DNA of 64,000 bases from Saccharopolyspora hordei. Lineage in GTDB: Bacteria; Actinomycetota; Actinomycetes; Mycobacteriales; Pseudonocardiaceae. Under the pieces are notes generated by a model that had not been told where the DNA came from, did not search any database, and saw only the letters and a program-made list of their open reading frames with translations. A program made the position numbers and the translations under genes. The number at the start of each line of letters is the position of its first letter. Within the stretch, counting starts at the first letter, position 1. Shown here one piece after another: positions 1 through 7,418 of the stretch. The DNA is taken from positions 868,001-932,000 of the forward strand of contig NZ_JACCFJ010000001.1 in assembly GCF_013410345.1 (NCBI RefSeq), in the 5' to 3' direction.

Positions 1-194
1 TTTTCTGCAAGGACAAGGCGGCGCAGATCGACTACAAGGACACGACCCTGCTGCGGAAGTACATCTCCGACCGCGGCAAGATCCGTGCCCGCCGCGTGAC
101 CGGCAACTGCAGCCAGCACCAGCGCGACGTCGCCATCGCGGTGAAGAACGCCCGCGAGATGGCGCTGCTGCCCTACACCTCGACCGCTCGCTGA
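1..194 (+). CDS. rpsR: 30S ribosomal protein S18, 3' part
   Basis: This is the C-terminal 63 residues of ribosomal protein S18; the 5' end lies outside the window and the first whole codon starts at base 3. The visible sequence has the family signatures around [32 protein letters not shown] and the end [12 protein letters not shown]. The opening Phe-Cys is the remnant of an N-terminal CxFC pair, and a further Cys sits in the GNCSQHQ segment, so this is probably the zinc-binding (C+) form of S18. It sits 18 bp before rplI, as in the usual rpsF-ssb-rpsR-rplI ribosomal/replication operon. Confidence 0.95.
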   Translation, partial: FCKDKAAQIDYKDTTLLRKYISDRGKIRARRVTGNCSQHQRDVAIAVKNAREMALLPYTSTAR

Positions 195-212
195 TCAGGA
201 AGGAGATACGTC

Positions 213-665
213 GTGAAGATCATCCTCACCGCTGACGTCTCCAACCTCGGCGAGTCGGGCGACATCGTGGAGGTCAAGGACGGCTACGCGCGCAACTACC
301 TGCTGCCCAAGGGCCTGGCCATCGTGGCCACCAAGGGCGCGCAGAAGCAGATCGAGACGATCCGCCGGGTCCAGGAGGCCCGCCGCGTGCGGAACCTGGA
401 GCACGCCCACGAGCTCAAGCAGCAGCTGCAGAACCTGGGCGCCGTCACCCTGACCGCCAAGGTCTCGCCGCAGGGCAAGCTGTTCGGCTCGATCACCAGC
501 GGCGACGTCGTCGCGGCGGTCCGCAAGGCCGGCGGTCCGAACCTGGACAAGCGCTCGGTCAGCCTGCGCGGCCACATCAAGTCGCTGGGCAAGCACGTCG
601 TCGACGTGCAGCTGCACCCGGACGTGACGGCCAACGTCAGCGTCCAGGTCACCAAGGAGCAGTGA
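213..665 (+). CDS. rplI: 50S ribosomal protein L9
   Basis: Encodes L9, a two-domain protein of the large ribosomal subunit near the L1 stalk. The 150-residue length is normal. The N-terminal domain begins [13 protein letters not shown] with the typical [15 protein letters not shown] motif at about residues 22-36, followed by the long connecting helix and a C-terminal domain containing GKLFGSIT. The GTG start at 213 is preceded by AAGGAGAT at 199-206. It follows rpsR in the same operon, and an imperfect hairpin at 687-724 closes the unit. Confidence 0.97.
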   Translation: MKIILTADVSNLGESGDIVEVKDGYARNYLLPKGLAIVATKGAQKQIETIRRVQEARRVRNLEHAHELKQQLQNLGAVTLTAKVSPQGKLFGSITSGDVVAAVRKAGGPNLDKRSVSLRGHIKSLGKHVVDVQLHPDVTANVSVQVTKEQ

Positions 666-686
666 CCCGGTAGCACCGGTCGACGA

Positions 687-724
687 GGCGGCACCGCCCA
701 CCCGCCGAGGTGGGCGGCGCCGCC
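687..724 (+). terminator. Terminator after rpsR-rplI
   Basis: A 16-bp GC-rich stem with one mismatch (687-702 with 709-724) encloses a 6-nt loop, 21 bp after the rplI stop. There is no U-tract, which is common for actinobacterial terminators. It separates the ribosomal operon from dnaB. Confidence 0.7.
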
Positions 725-895
725 CCCGGTGCCCGCACCGACGCCGGGCCGCGGTCCCCGAGACGACCGGTCACGAGGTGGCGGCGGTCCCACCTGGACC
801 CGCACCGTCACCCGCCGGGGACCGGGAGCGAGGTGCGCCCGCGGCGGTGCGCTGGGGGTGTCCTGACACGCCGACGGGGCGCGACACGCCCGGAC

Positions 896-1061
896 TTTTC
901 CACGGATTTCTTCCACAGCCCATGCACAGCCTCTGACCTGGGGATTCGTGTCACGTTCGACAGGTTGTCCCCAGGTTGTCCCCAGCTGCGCGGACGGTTG
1001 CGGCGAGTTGTCCACAGGGCCGGGCCGACTTGTCCACAGGTTGTCCCGAGCTCTGTCCACA
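896..1061 (+). promoter_or_regulatory. Cluster of DnaA-box-like sequences upstream of dnaB
   Basis: Seen directly: two perfect copies of the actinobacterial DnaA box TTGTCCACA (1008-1016, 1030-1038), a near-perfect CTGTCCACA (1053-1061), TTGTCCCCA twice in tandem (965-973, 976-984), TTGTCCCGA (1041-1049), and weaker TTTTCCACG (896-904) and TCTTCCACA (909-917). All are in the same orientation. The main boxes begin at 965, 976, 1008, 1030, 1041 and 1053, that is, at multiples of about 11 bp, one helical turn. The cluster lies in the 487-bp rplI-dnaB gap and ends 92 bp before the dnaB start. It may be a DnaA-controlled promoter region or a DnaA-titrating site. It is unlikely to be oriC, which in these bacteria lies between dnaA and dnaN. 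Confidence 0.75.
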
Positions 1062-1152
1062 CCGTGAGTTGCCTGCGTGGTGCAGGCGATCTAGCTTCGC
1101 GCGGGTCCCCGCGCGTGACGGTCATTGGCGCCGGAGGAGGTGACCGGGTCAG

Positions 1153-3780
1153 GTGGCGGTGCCTGAGGAACCCGACGACCCGTACTTCGACGACGGCGGC
1201 GCTGGCGTCGGCGGCACCTTCGAGCGGCAACCCCCGCAGGACCTCGCTGCCGAGCAGTCCGTGCTCGGCGGCATGATGCTGAGCAAGGACGCCATCGCCG
1301 ACGTGGTCGAGGTGCTCAGCCCCAACGACTTCTACCGCCCGGCCCACCAGGCGATCTACGACTGCATCCTCGACCTCTACGGCCGCGGCGAACCGGCGGA
1401 CGCGATCACCGTGTCGGCCGAGCTGGAGCGCCGCCAGGAGCTGCTCAAGGTCGGTGGCGCCCCCTACCTGCACACGCTGATCGCCACGGTCCCGACCGCG
1501 GCCAACGCGGGCTACTACGCGGAGATCGTCGCGGAGAAGGCGGTGCTGCGCCGCCTGGTGGAGGCCGGCACCCGCATCGTCCAGCTCGGCTACCACGGGT
1601 CCGAGGGCGCCGCGATCGAGGAGGTCGTGGACCGCGCCCAGGCGGCGATCTACGACGTCACCGAGCGCCGCGCCAGCGAGGACTACCACGCGCTCGAAGA
1701 GCTCCTCCAGCCGACGATGGACGAGATCGACGCGATCGCGTCCCGCGGCGGCGAGTCCCAGGGCGTCCCCACCGGCTTCGCGGACCTCGACGCCCTCACC
1801 AACGGCCTCCACCCCGGCCAGATGATCATCGTCGCGGCGCGACCAGGCGTGGGCAAGGCGCTCGCGCTGGACACGCCGCTGCCGACTCCCGACGGCTGGA
1901 CGACGATGGGCGAGGTGGCCCCTGGCGACTACCTGATCGGCGCGGACGGCAAGCCGACGAAGGTGGTCGCCGCGACCGAGGTCATGCACGGCCGCCCGTG
2001 CTACGAGGTCGAGTTCTCGGATGGCACGGTCATCACCGCCGACGCTCAGCACCAGTGGCTCACGGATACCCGGGCGTCGAAGTCGGCGCAGGCCGCTGCG
2101 GTCGGGTACGACCGGATGCGCAACCAGCGCACCTCCGCAGAGGTCCGCACCACGGAGGAGATCGCGGCGTCGCTGCGCGGCACGGCGGCCGACCGTCGGC
2201 TGAACCACTCGGTGAAGGCGGCGCAGCCGCTCGATCTCCCAGAGCGGGACTTGCCCCTCTCCCCCTACGTGCTGGGCGTCTGGCTCGGGGATGGCACGTC
2301 CTCCTCGGCTGCGTTCACGAGTGCTGACCCCGAGATCGCCATGTACGTGGAGGCGGAGGGGTACCACGCCCCGGAGGTGCGCAACCGCTACTACCGGATC
2401 CAGTTCCCACCGGCTGAGCCGTTCGCGGAGCGGTCCTGCGTGGTGTGCGGGGCGGTCTTCGTGCCGAAGACCAGCCAGGTGCGGACCTGCGGGCAGAGCT
2501 GTGGCGGCGAGGCGCGCTCCATCTCGGACCCGGTGCCTCAGCCGACCTGCCCGGACTGCGGGAAGCCGGCCTGCGGGTCGCGGCAGTGCCAGGAGTGCCG
2601 CAACGAGCGCGGCACGGTCCAGGCGTTGCTGCGGACCATGGGTGTGCTGGGCAACAAGCACATCCCGACGGAGTACCTCCGCAGTTCCGAGGCGCAGCGC
2701 CGCGCCCTCCTCGCGGGCCTGCTGGACACGGACGGCACGGTCGCGCCGAGCGGGTCCGTTCAGTTCTCAGTGACCAACGAACGGCTCGCGCGCGACACGT
2801 ACGAGCTGATCGTCAGCCTCGGTTACCGCTGCAGCCTGACGACCAAGCGCGTTCGTGGCCGGACGGAGGCGTCCTCCACGGCGTTCACGCTCACCTTCAC
2901 CACGCAGGACGAGGTCTTCCGGCTGCCCCGCAAGCAGGTGGTCCACAAGGAGCGGAACGCCCGGAAGCCGCGGGTGACCGGCATGCGGTACATCACCGAC
3001 GTGCGGCCCGTGGCGAGCGTGCCGGTGCGGTGCGTCGAGGTGGATGCCGCGGATCACCTGTACCTGGCGAGCCGGTCGATGGTCCCGACGCACAACTCCA
3101 CGCTGGGACTGGACTTCGCCAGGTCAGCGTCGGTGAAGCACGGGTTGGCCAGCGTCATCTTCTCGCTGGAGATGGGGCGCACCGAGATCGTCATGCGCAT
3201 GCTCTCCGCCGAGGCCCGCATCCGGCTCGGCGACATGCGCGGCGGCCGGATGACCGACGACGACTGGACGCGGCTGGCCCGCCGGATGAGCGAGATCAGC
3301 GAGGCGCCGATCTTCATCGACGACTCGCCGAACCTCACCATGATGGAGATCCGCGCCAAGGCGCGGCGGCTCAAGCAGCGCCACGACATCCAGCTCATCG
3401 TCGTGGACTACATGCAGCTGATGACCTCGGGCAAGCGCGTCGAGTCGCGCCAGCAGGAGGTCTCGGAGTTCTCCCGGAACCTCAAGCTGCTGGCCAAGGA
3501 GCTGGAGGTCCCGGTGGTCGCGATCTCCCAGCTCAACCGCGGTCCCGAGCAGCGCACGGACAAGAAGCCGCAGCTGGCCGACCTGCGCGAGTCCGGGTCG
3601 CTGGAGCAGGACGCCGACATGGTGATCCTGATCCACCGCCCCGACGCGTTCGAGCGGGACGACCCGCGCATGGGCGAGGCGGACCTGATCATCGCCAAGC
3701 ACCGAGCCGGGCCGACGGCCACCATCACCGTCGCCCACCAGCTGCACTACAGCCGCTTCGTGGACATGGCCCAGGAGTAG
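1153..3780 (+). CDS. dnaB: Replicative DNA helicase DnaB, interrupted by an intein
   Basis: Encodes an 875-residue precursor; removing residues 236-648 leaves a 462-residue helicase of normal length. DnaB is the hexameric 5'-3' helicase that unwinds the replication fork and recruits primase. The N-terminal domain starts near QPPQDLAAEQSVLGG. The RecA-like domain has Walker A GVGK-ST split by the intein, Walker B LIVVDYMQL and the later ISQLNRG and ADLRESGSLEQDAD motifs. The GTG at 1153 was chosen; GTG 1159 is an alternative. GGAGGAGG lies at 1133-1140. The upstream gap carries the DnaA-box cluster. It converges on a methyltransferase gene across a shared hairpin at 3791-3818. Because the ATP-binding loop is interrupted, the helicase can work only after protein splicing. 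Confidence 0.97.
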   Translation: MAVPEEPDDPYFDDGGAGVGGTFERQPPQDLAAEQSVLGGMMLSKDAIADVVEVLSPNDFYRPAHQAIYDCILDLYGRGEPADAITVSAELERRQELLKVGGAPYLHTLIATVPTAANAGYYAEIVAEKAVLRRLVEAGTRIVQLGYHGSEGAAIEEVVDRAQAAIYDVTERRASEDYHALEELLQPTMDEIDAIASRGGESQGVPTGFADLDALTNGLHPGQMIIVAARPGVGKALALDTPLPTPDGWTTMGEVAPGDYLIGADGKPTKVVAATEVMHGRPCYEVEFSDGTVITADAQHQWLTDTRASKSAQAAAVGYDRMRNQRTSAEVRTTEEIAASLRGTAADRRLNHSVKAAQPLDLPERDLPLSPYVLGVWLGDGTSSSAAFTSADPEIAMYVEAEGYHAPEVRNRYYRIQFPPAEPFAERSCVVCGAVFVPKTSQVRTCGQSCGGEARSISDPVPQPTCPDCGKPACGSRQCQECRNERGTVQALLRTMGVLGNKHIPTEYLRSSEAQRRALLAGLLDTDGTVAPSGSVQFSVTNERLARDTYELIVSLGYRCSLTTKRVRGRTEASSTAFTLTFTTQDEVFRLPRKQVVHKERNARKPRVTGMRYITDVRPVASVPVRCVEVDAADHLYLASRSMVPTHNSTLGLDFARSASVKHGLASVIFSLEMGRTEIVMRMLSAEARIRLGDMRGGRMTDDDWTRLARRMSEISEAPIFIDDSPNLTMMEIRAKARRLKQRHDIQLIVVDYMQLMTSGKRVESRQQEVSEFSRNLKLLAKELEVPVVAISQLNRGPEQRTDKKPQLADLRESGSLEQDADMVILIHRPDAFERDDPRMGEADLIIAKHRAGPTATITVAHQLHYSRFVDMAQE
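1858..3096 (+). mobile_element. Class 3 intein with LAGLIDADG endonuclease in DnaB
   Basis: A 413-residue intein sits in Walker A between GVGK and Ser-Thr (the DnaB-b site). It starts with Ala, not Cys or Ser, and ends His-Asn before Ser+1. The class 3 WCT set is present: Trp at intein position 67 (block B, HQW), Cys 392 (block F, VRCVEV) and Thr 411 (block G, PTHN). In class 3 inteins the block F Cys makes the first attack on the N-terminal splice junction. Two LAGLIDADG motifs, LGVWLGDGT (precursor 374-382) and LLAGLLDTDG (519-528), keep their acidic residues, so the homing endonuclease may be active. Between them lie nine cysteines (429, 432, 446, 450, 466, 469, 474, 479, 482) that look like two zinc-binding knuckles. 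Confidence 0.93.
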
Positions 3781-3790
3781 CGCGCTCGGC

Positions 3791-3818
3791 GGCCTCACCG
3801 CCGGACCGCGGTGAGGCC
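3791..3818. terminator. Bidirectional terminator between dnaB and methyltransferase
   Basis: A perfect 11-bp stem (3791-3801 with 3808-3818) has a 6-nt loop. It starts 10 bp after the dnaB stop and overlaps the stop codon of the convergent methyltransferase gene. Confidence 0.75.
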
Positions 3819-4598
3819 CCACGTGGTGTACGGGACGGTGACGTCGTCGCCGGACCCGTCGAGGGCCGCGCGCACCGCCGCCAGCACCTCCGCCGCGTGC
3901 TCCGGTGGCAGGCTGGTGAGCCCGCCGGAGGTCGCGACCAGGTCCACGACCTCGTCGCGGCGGTAGGTGCGGTGCCAGTCGTGCCGCCACACGACGGGGT
4001 CGTCGAACCCGCCCGCCTCGCGGATCCCGTCCGCGGCCTTGTCGTACAGCCCGCGGTAGGCGTCGCGGACCGTCTCCCCGACCCGGCCGCCGAGGTCCAC
4101 CGGCGAGCCGGGCGCCACCCGCCGGTAGGCGGCGGCGAGGGGGTCCGCCACGGCGGGCGGGAGCTGGTACACGTTGCCGAACGGCGCCAGCACGCCTCCC
4201 GGTCGCAGCACCCGCGCCGCCTTCGCCGCGCCCGCGACCGGGTCGATCCAGTGCCAGGCGGCGGCGGAGACGACCGCGTCGAAGGTGCGCCCGGCCGGGT
4301 CCCACGCCTCGAAGGTCGCGACCTCGACGGGAACGCCGGTGCCGCGCGCGAACCCGGCCATGCGCGGGTCGGGCTCGACGCCGAGCACGGTGCGCCCGGC
4401 GGCCAGGAACTGGCGGGACGCGATGCCGGTGCCGCAGCCGACGTCGAGGAGGCCGGGACCGGGGCTCGCGGCCACGATCCGCTCGACCACGGCCTCGGGG
4501 TAGGCGGCGCGGGTCTGGTCGTAGCGTTCCGGGTCGACGCCGAACGACTCCGCCATGCGACGGTGCTCGTGCGGTTCAGGTGCGGGTAGTGTGGGCAT
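3795..4598 (-). CDS. SAM-dependent methyltransferase (class I)
   Basis: A 267-residue class I methyltransferase of the small-molecule/ubiE-like type. The SAM-binding motif I LDVGCGTG is at residues 51-58, followed by an acidic motif (LGVEPDPRM) and a DAVVSAAAWHWIDP segment that usually marks motif post-II. There is no signal peptide, so it is cytosolic; the substrate cannot be told. The ATG at 4598 is only 7 nt downstream of a minus-strand -10-like TAGAGT (4610-4605), so the mRNA is probably leaderless. That -10 lies inside the palindrome at 4601-4616, shared with the divergent TetR gene, which therefore probably represses it. Confidence 0.85.
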   Translation of the reverse strand: MPTLPAPEPHEHRRMAESFGVDPERYDQTRAAYPEAVVERIVAASPGPGLLDVGCGTGIASRQFLAAGRTVLGVEPDPRMAGFARGTGVPVEVATFEAWDPAGRTFDAVVSAAAWHWIDPVAGAAKAARVLRPGGVLAPFGNVYQLPPAVADPLAAAYRRVAPGSPVDLGGRVGETVRDAYRGLYDKAADGIREAGGFDDPVVWRHDWHRTYRRDEVVDLVATSGGLTSLPPEHAAEVLAAVRAALDGSGDDVTVPYTTWGLTAVRR

Positions 4599-4626
4599 GT
4601 GCCCACTCTAGTGGGCGAGCGCCCAC
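4591..4626. promoter_or_regulatory. Probable TetR operator between methyltransferase and TetR gene
   Basis: A perfect palindrome, GCCCACT-CT-AGTGGGC, fills 4601-4616. GTGGGC at 4591 and GCCCAC at 4621 extend the pattern, giving alternating half-sites every 10 bp (4591, 4601, 4611, 4621). It covers the -10 and start codon of the methyltransferase, as expected for repression by the adjacent TetR protein. Confidence 0.7.
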
Positions 4627-4657
4627 TTCGGGGTGCGTCCAGCGGAGGAGGTTCGCG

Positions 4658-5245
4658 GTGCCGACTGGCGTGGCCTTGCGCGACGCGCGCCAGCAGCTCT
4701 TCGAGGCTGCCGAGCGGGTCCTGGTGCGCGACGGTGCGACCGGCCTGACCAGCAGGGCGGTCACCACCGAGGCGGGCGTCGCCAAGGGGGTCCTGCACCG
4801 GCACTTCGCCGACTTCGACGCCTTCCTCGCCGAACTGGTGCTGGACCGGCTCGGCCGCGTGAAGGCGCAGGCGGCGGCCCTGCGGGACGCCGCGGGGACC
4901 GGTGCCGTCGCCGACAACCTGACCAGCGCGCTGCTGAGCATCTTCGACCCGGTCGTGGTGGCGATCGTGGCCCTGGTCATCGCCCGCGACGAGCTGCGCA
5001 CCCGGCTGCGCGCGGCCGGCACCGCGCGGTTGCCGCTCGTCGGTGAGAGCGCGGACCTGGTCGCCGGCTACCTGGCGGCCGAGCGCGCCTGCGGCCGGAT
5101 CGCCCCGGACGCCGACGTCGACACGCTCGCGCCCACCCTGATCGGCGCCGCGCACCTGGCGTTCACCGAGCGCAAGGACGACCCACCGGAGCCTGGGGAC
5201 GTGCGCAAGATCGTCACCACGGTCCTCGCCGGCGCCCTCCGCTGA
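4658..5245 (+). CDS. TetR family transcriptional regulator
   Basis: A 195-residue TetR-type repressor. The N-terminal helix-turn-helix reads LTSRAVTTEAGVAKGVLHRHFADFDAFLAEL, followed by a variable ligand-binding helical domain rich in Ala and Leu. The GTG at 4658 was chosen because GGAGGAG lies at 4644-4650; upstream in-frame codons would run into the operator. It is divergent from the methyltransferase, and the palindromic array between them is its likely binding site, so it probably controls both itself and the methyltransferase. The ligand is unknown. Confidence 0.88.
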   Translation: MPTGVALRDARQQLFEAAERVLVRDGATGLTSRAVTTEAGVAKGVLHRHFADFDAFLAELVLDRLGRVKAQAAALRDAAGTGAVADNLTSALLSIFDPVVVAIVALVIARDELRTRLRAAGTARLPLVGESADLVAGYLAAERACGRIAPDADVDTLAPTLIGAAHLAFTERKDDPPEPGDVRKIVTTVLAGALR

Positions 5246-5330
5246 CGGCGCGCTCCTGCGGCCTGGCGCGAAAGCCGTTGTGCGCAGCGGGACCGGACCG
5301 CTCGGGACTCCGCACCGGCCTGGGTGCTCC

Positions 5331-5434
5331 TACCGTGGTCCGCGTGCAGCGCGCTGGTCTGACCACGACGCCGGACGACGTCCCGGCGCGCTGACTGCTG
5401 TTCCACCGAAGCCCCGGGGCGGGTGCCCCGGAGC
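5331..5434 (+). promoter_or_regulatory. Putative threonine attenuator before ThrRS paralogue
   Basis: A -10-like TACCGT (5331-5336) lies 8 nt before a GTG that opens a 16-codon ORF with three consecutive Thr codons. A small stem (GCCGG 5370-5374 with CCGGC 5383-5387) follows the Thr codons. A strong hairpin (CCGGGGC 5414-5420, loop GGGT, GCCCCGG 5425-5431) lies 20 nt beyond the small ORF's stop. This order (leader peptide with regulatory codons, hairpin, synthetase gene) matches transcription attenuation. There is no U-tract and competing folds were not computed. No T-box consensus was seen. Confidence 0.6.
5344..5394 (+). CDS. Putative Thr-rich leader peptide
   Basis: A 16-codon ORF encodes MQRAGLTTTPDDVPAR, with ACC-ACG-ACG at codons 7-9. 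It has no Shine-Dalgarno, but its GTG is 8 nt from a TACCGT -10, so a leaderless transcript would start at or near it. Ribosome stalling at the Thr codons under low charged tRNA-Thr would be the sensor for the downstream ThrRS-like gene. It is too short to be convincing on codon statistics alone; the support is its position and the Thr run. Confidence 0.55.
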   Translation: MQRAGLTTTPDDVPAR

Positions 5435-5478
5435 TGTCGTCGTGTGGTCGCCCGCCTCATCGGCAGTGAGGAGACCAC

Positions 5479-6686
5479 ATGCACGACCACCGCAAGCTCG
5501 GCCGCGAGCTGGAGCTGTTCGGCACCGACCCGCTGATCGGCGCCGGTCTGCCGTACTGGCTGCCCGACGGCGCTGTCGTGCGGCACACCCTGGAGGAGCA
5601 CATCCGCGAGGTCGAGCGGCGGGCGGGGTACCGGCACGTCTGCTCCCCGGTGCTGGGCAAGCGCGAGCTGTACGAGGTCTCCGGGCACTGGGCGCACTAC
5701 CGCGACGACATGTTCCCGCCGATGGACCTGGGCGGTGAGCAGGTCGTGCTGCGGCCGAGCCTGTGCCCGCACCACGCGGTCATCTACCGGTCCCGCTCCC
5801 ACAGCTACCGGGAGCTGCCGCTGCGGCTGGCGGAGCTGGGCGGGATGTACCGCTCGGAGTTGTCCGGGGTGCTCGGCGGTCTGACCCGGGTGCGCGCGAT
5901 CCAGCTCAACGACGCGCACATCTTCTGCACCCTCGACCAGGTCGCCGACGAGGCGTCGGCCGCGCTGGAGCTCATCCGCGACGCCTGCGCGGCGATGGGC
6001 ATCCGGGCCTCCCGCTCCCGGTTGTCGCTGGCCGGTGCGGGCGGGAAGTACGTGGCCGCGCCGGAGAAGTGGCGGCGTGCCGCGGCGTTGCTCACCGAGG
6101 TGCTGGAGCGCAGCGGTGTGGAGCACGAGGCCGAGGAGGGCGAGGCCGCGTTCTACGGCCCGAAGATCGACGTGCAGGTGGTGGACAGCGCCGGTCGCGA
6201 GTCCACGCTGTCCACCGTGCAGGTCGACTTCCACCAGCCCGAGCAGTTCGGCCTGCACCACGTCGGCGCGGACGGGGCCGAGCACCGGCCGGTCATGGTG
6301 CACCGCAGCGTCATCGGCAGCGTGGAGCGCGCCGTCGCGCACCTCGTCGAGGTGCACGGCGGCGCCTTCCCGGCGTGGCTGGCGCCCAGGCAGCTGGTGG
6401 TGCTGCCCCTGTCCGGCGCCGAGCTGCCGCACGCCGAGCGGTTCGCCCAGCAGTGCCGGGAACGCGGCCTGCGGCGGAGGTCTCGGCGGACGGCAGCCTC
6501 GGTGCGCGCATCCGGGCGGATCGGCTGGTGCCCCACCAGGTGGTGATCGGGCCGAAGGAAGCCGCCGGCGAGCTGGTGTCCGTCCGGCTGCGCGACGGAC
6601 GCCGCCTGGACGCCCAGCCCGGCGAGGGGGTGCTGTCCCGCGTCACCGCGCTCGTCGCCGAGCGCAGCACCGCGTTGTGGGACTAG
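5479..6686 (+). CDS. Shortened threonyl-tRNA synthetase paralogue, frameshifted near the 3' end
   Basis: A class II threonyl-tRNA synthetase core that begins directly at the catalytic domain; the TGS and editing domains of full-length ThrRS are absent. Zinc/active-site ligands are kept: Cys in RPSLCPHH, His in NDAHIFC and His in VMVHRSVIGS. Other ThrRS segments (HWAHYRDDM, YGPKIDVQ, WLAPRQLVVLPLS) are also present. After about 6470 the reading frame shifts: frame 1 ends at 6546, but the anticodon-binding domain continues in frame 3 (EVSADGSLGARIR...) to TAG at 6684-6686. One base may be missing in CTGCGG/CGGAGG, either a real mutation or a sequence error. ATG 5479 has GAGGAG at 5468-5473. It probably acts as a backup or drug-resistant ThrRS; such paralogues protect against ThrRS inhibitors such as borrelidin. 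Confidence 0.8.
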
Positions 6687-7345
6687 TCCGCAGTGGACTC
6701 GGTCGGACGGCGGGCCAGGACGTGGGCCTGCGGGGTGCGTTCGGTGCCGTCCGACTCGCGTTCCAGGCGGGCCGTGACCGCGAAACCGGCCTGGCGCAGC
6801 AGATCGGCGATGCGGTCGGTCGTCCAGCGGTGGAAGTCCAGGTCGATGCGGTGGCCGAGGGCTTCGGACAGGTGCAGCGGTGGTTCGTCCCCGACCTGGA
6901 ACGCCAGCAGCAGGTGCCCGCCCGGGGCGAGCACGCGGTGGAACTCGGCGAGCACCGCGGGCACCTGCTCCGGCGGGACGTGGATGAGCGAGTACCAGGC
7001 GACGAGCCCGCCGAGCGCACCGTCGGGCAGGTCGAGGGCGGTCATGGTGCCCTCGTCGAAGCGCAGGTGGGGGTGGTTGCGCCGGGCCACGGCCACCATC
7101 CCCGGCGACAGGTCGATGCCGCGCACGTCCAGGCCGAGGGAGTGCAGGTACGCGGTCCCGTCGCCGGGCCCGCACCCGACGTCGGCGACGGGGCCGCCGG
7201 TGCCGCGCACCAGTTCGGCGAAGGCACTGATCATGGCGCGTGCCAACGGTTTCCCGGCGAGCTCGTCGTGGAAGAGGGCGGCGTAGTCCTCGGCCAGGGT
7301 GTCGTAGCCGGCGCGCACGGTGGTGAGGAAGGCGGGTTCGGTCAC
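6683..7345 (-). CDS. SAM-dependent methyltransferase (class I)
   Basis: A 220-residue class I methyltransferase. Motif I VADVGCGPGDGTAY lies at about residue 50, followed by the acidic GIDLSPGM and a motif region GGLVAWYSLIHVPPE. It resembles the small-molecule methyltransferase group; the substrate is unknown. GTG 7345 was preferred; GTG 7357 and upstream starts would run into the divergent LCP gene. It is convergent with the ThrRS paralogue: the two stop codons share the palindrome CTAG at 6683-6686, so no terminator fits between them. With the other methyltransferase and TetR it makes a small accessory block around the extra ThrRS. Confidence 0.82.
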   Translation of the reverse strand: MTEPAFLTTVRAGYDTLAEDYAALFHDELAGKPLARAMISAFAELVRGTGGPVADVGCGPGDGTAYLHSLGLDVRGIDLSPGMVAVARRNHPHLRFDEGTMTALDLPDGALGGLVAWYSLIHVPPEQVPAVLAEFHRVLAPGGHLLLAFQVGDEPPLHLSEALGHRIDLDFHRWTTDRIADLLRQAGFAVTARLERESDGTERTPQAHVLARRPTESTAD

Positions 7346-7418
7346 GGCCGGGCACACTAGCGCCTCTCCCCACGACGCGGCTTGGCAACCGAACGCTCGC
7401 TCGGACGTCTGTACGGGT

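Noticed and set aside
296-1060. Long open frames on the opposite strand of nearly every gene
   Set aside because: In DNA this GC-rich, antisense frames stay open by codon bias alone. They are Arg/Ala/Pro-rich, lack ribosome sites and match no family, while the sense strand encodes recognisable proteins.
896-1061. Calling the DnaA-box cluster the chromosome origin
   Set aside because: In actinobacteria oriC lies between dnaA and dnaN, neither of which is here, and no AT-rich unwinding region accompanies these boxes.
5246-5478. T-box riboswitch for the ThrRS paralogue
   Set aside because: No T-box sequence (AGGGTGGNACCGCG-like) or specifier-loop architecture was found; the leader-peptide model fits better.
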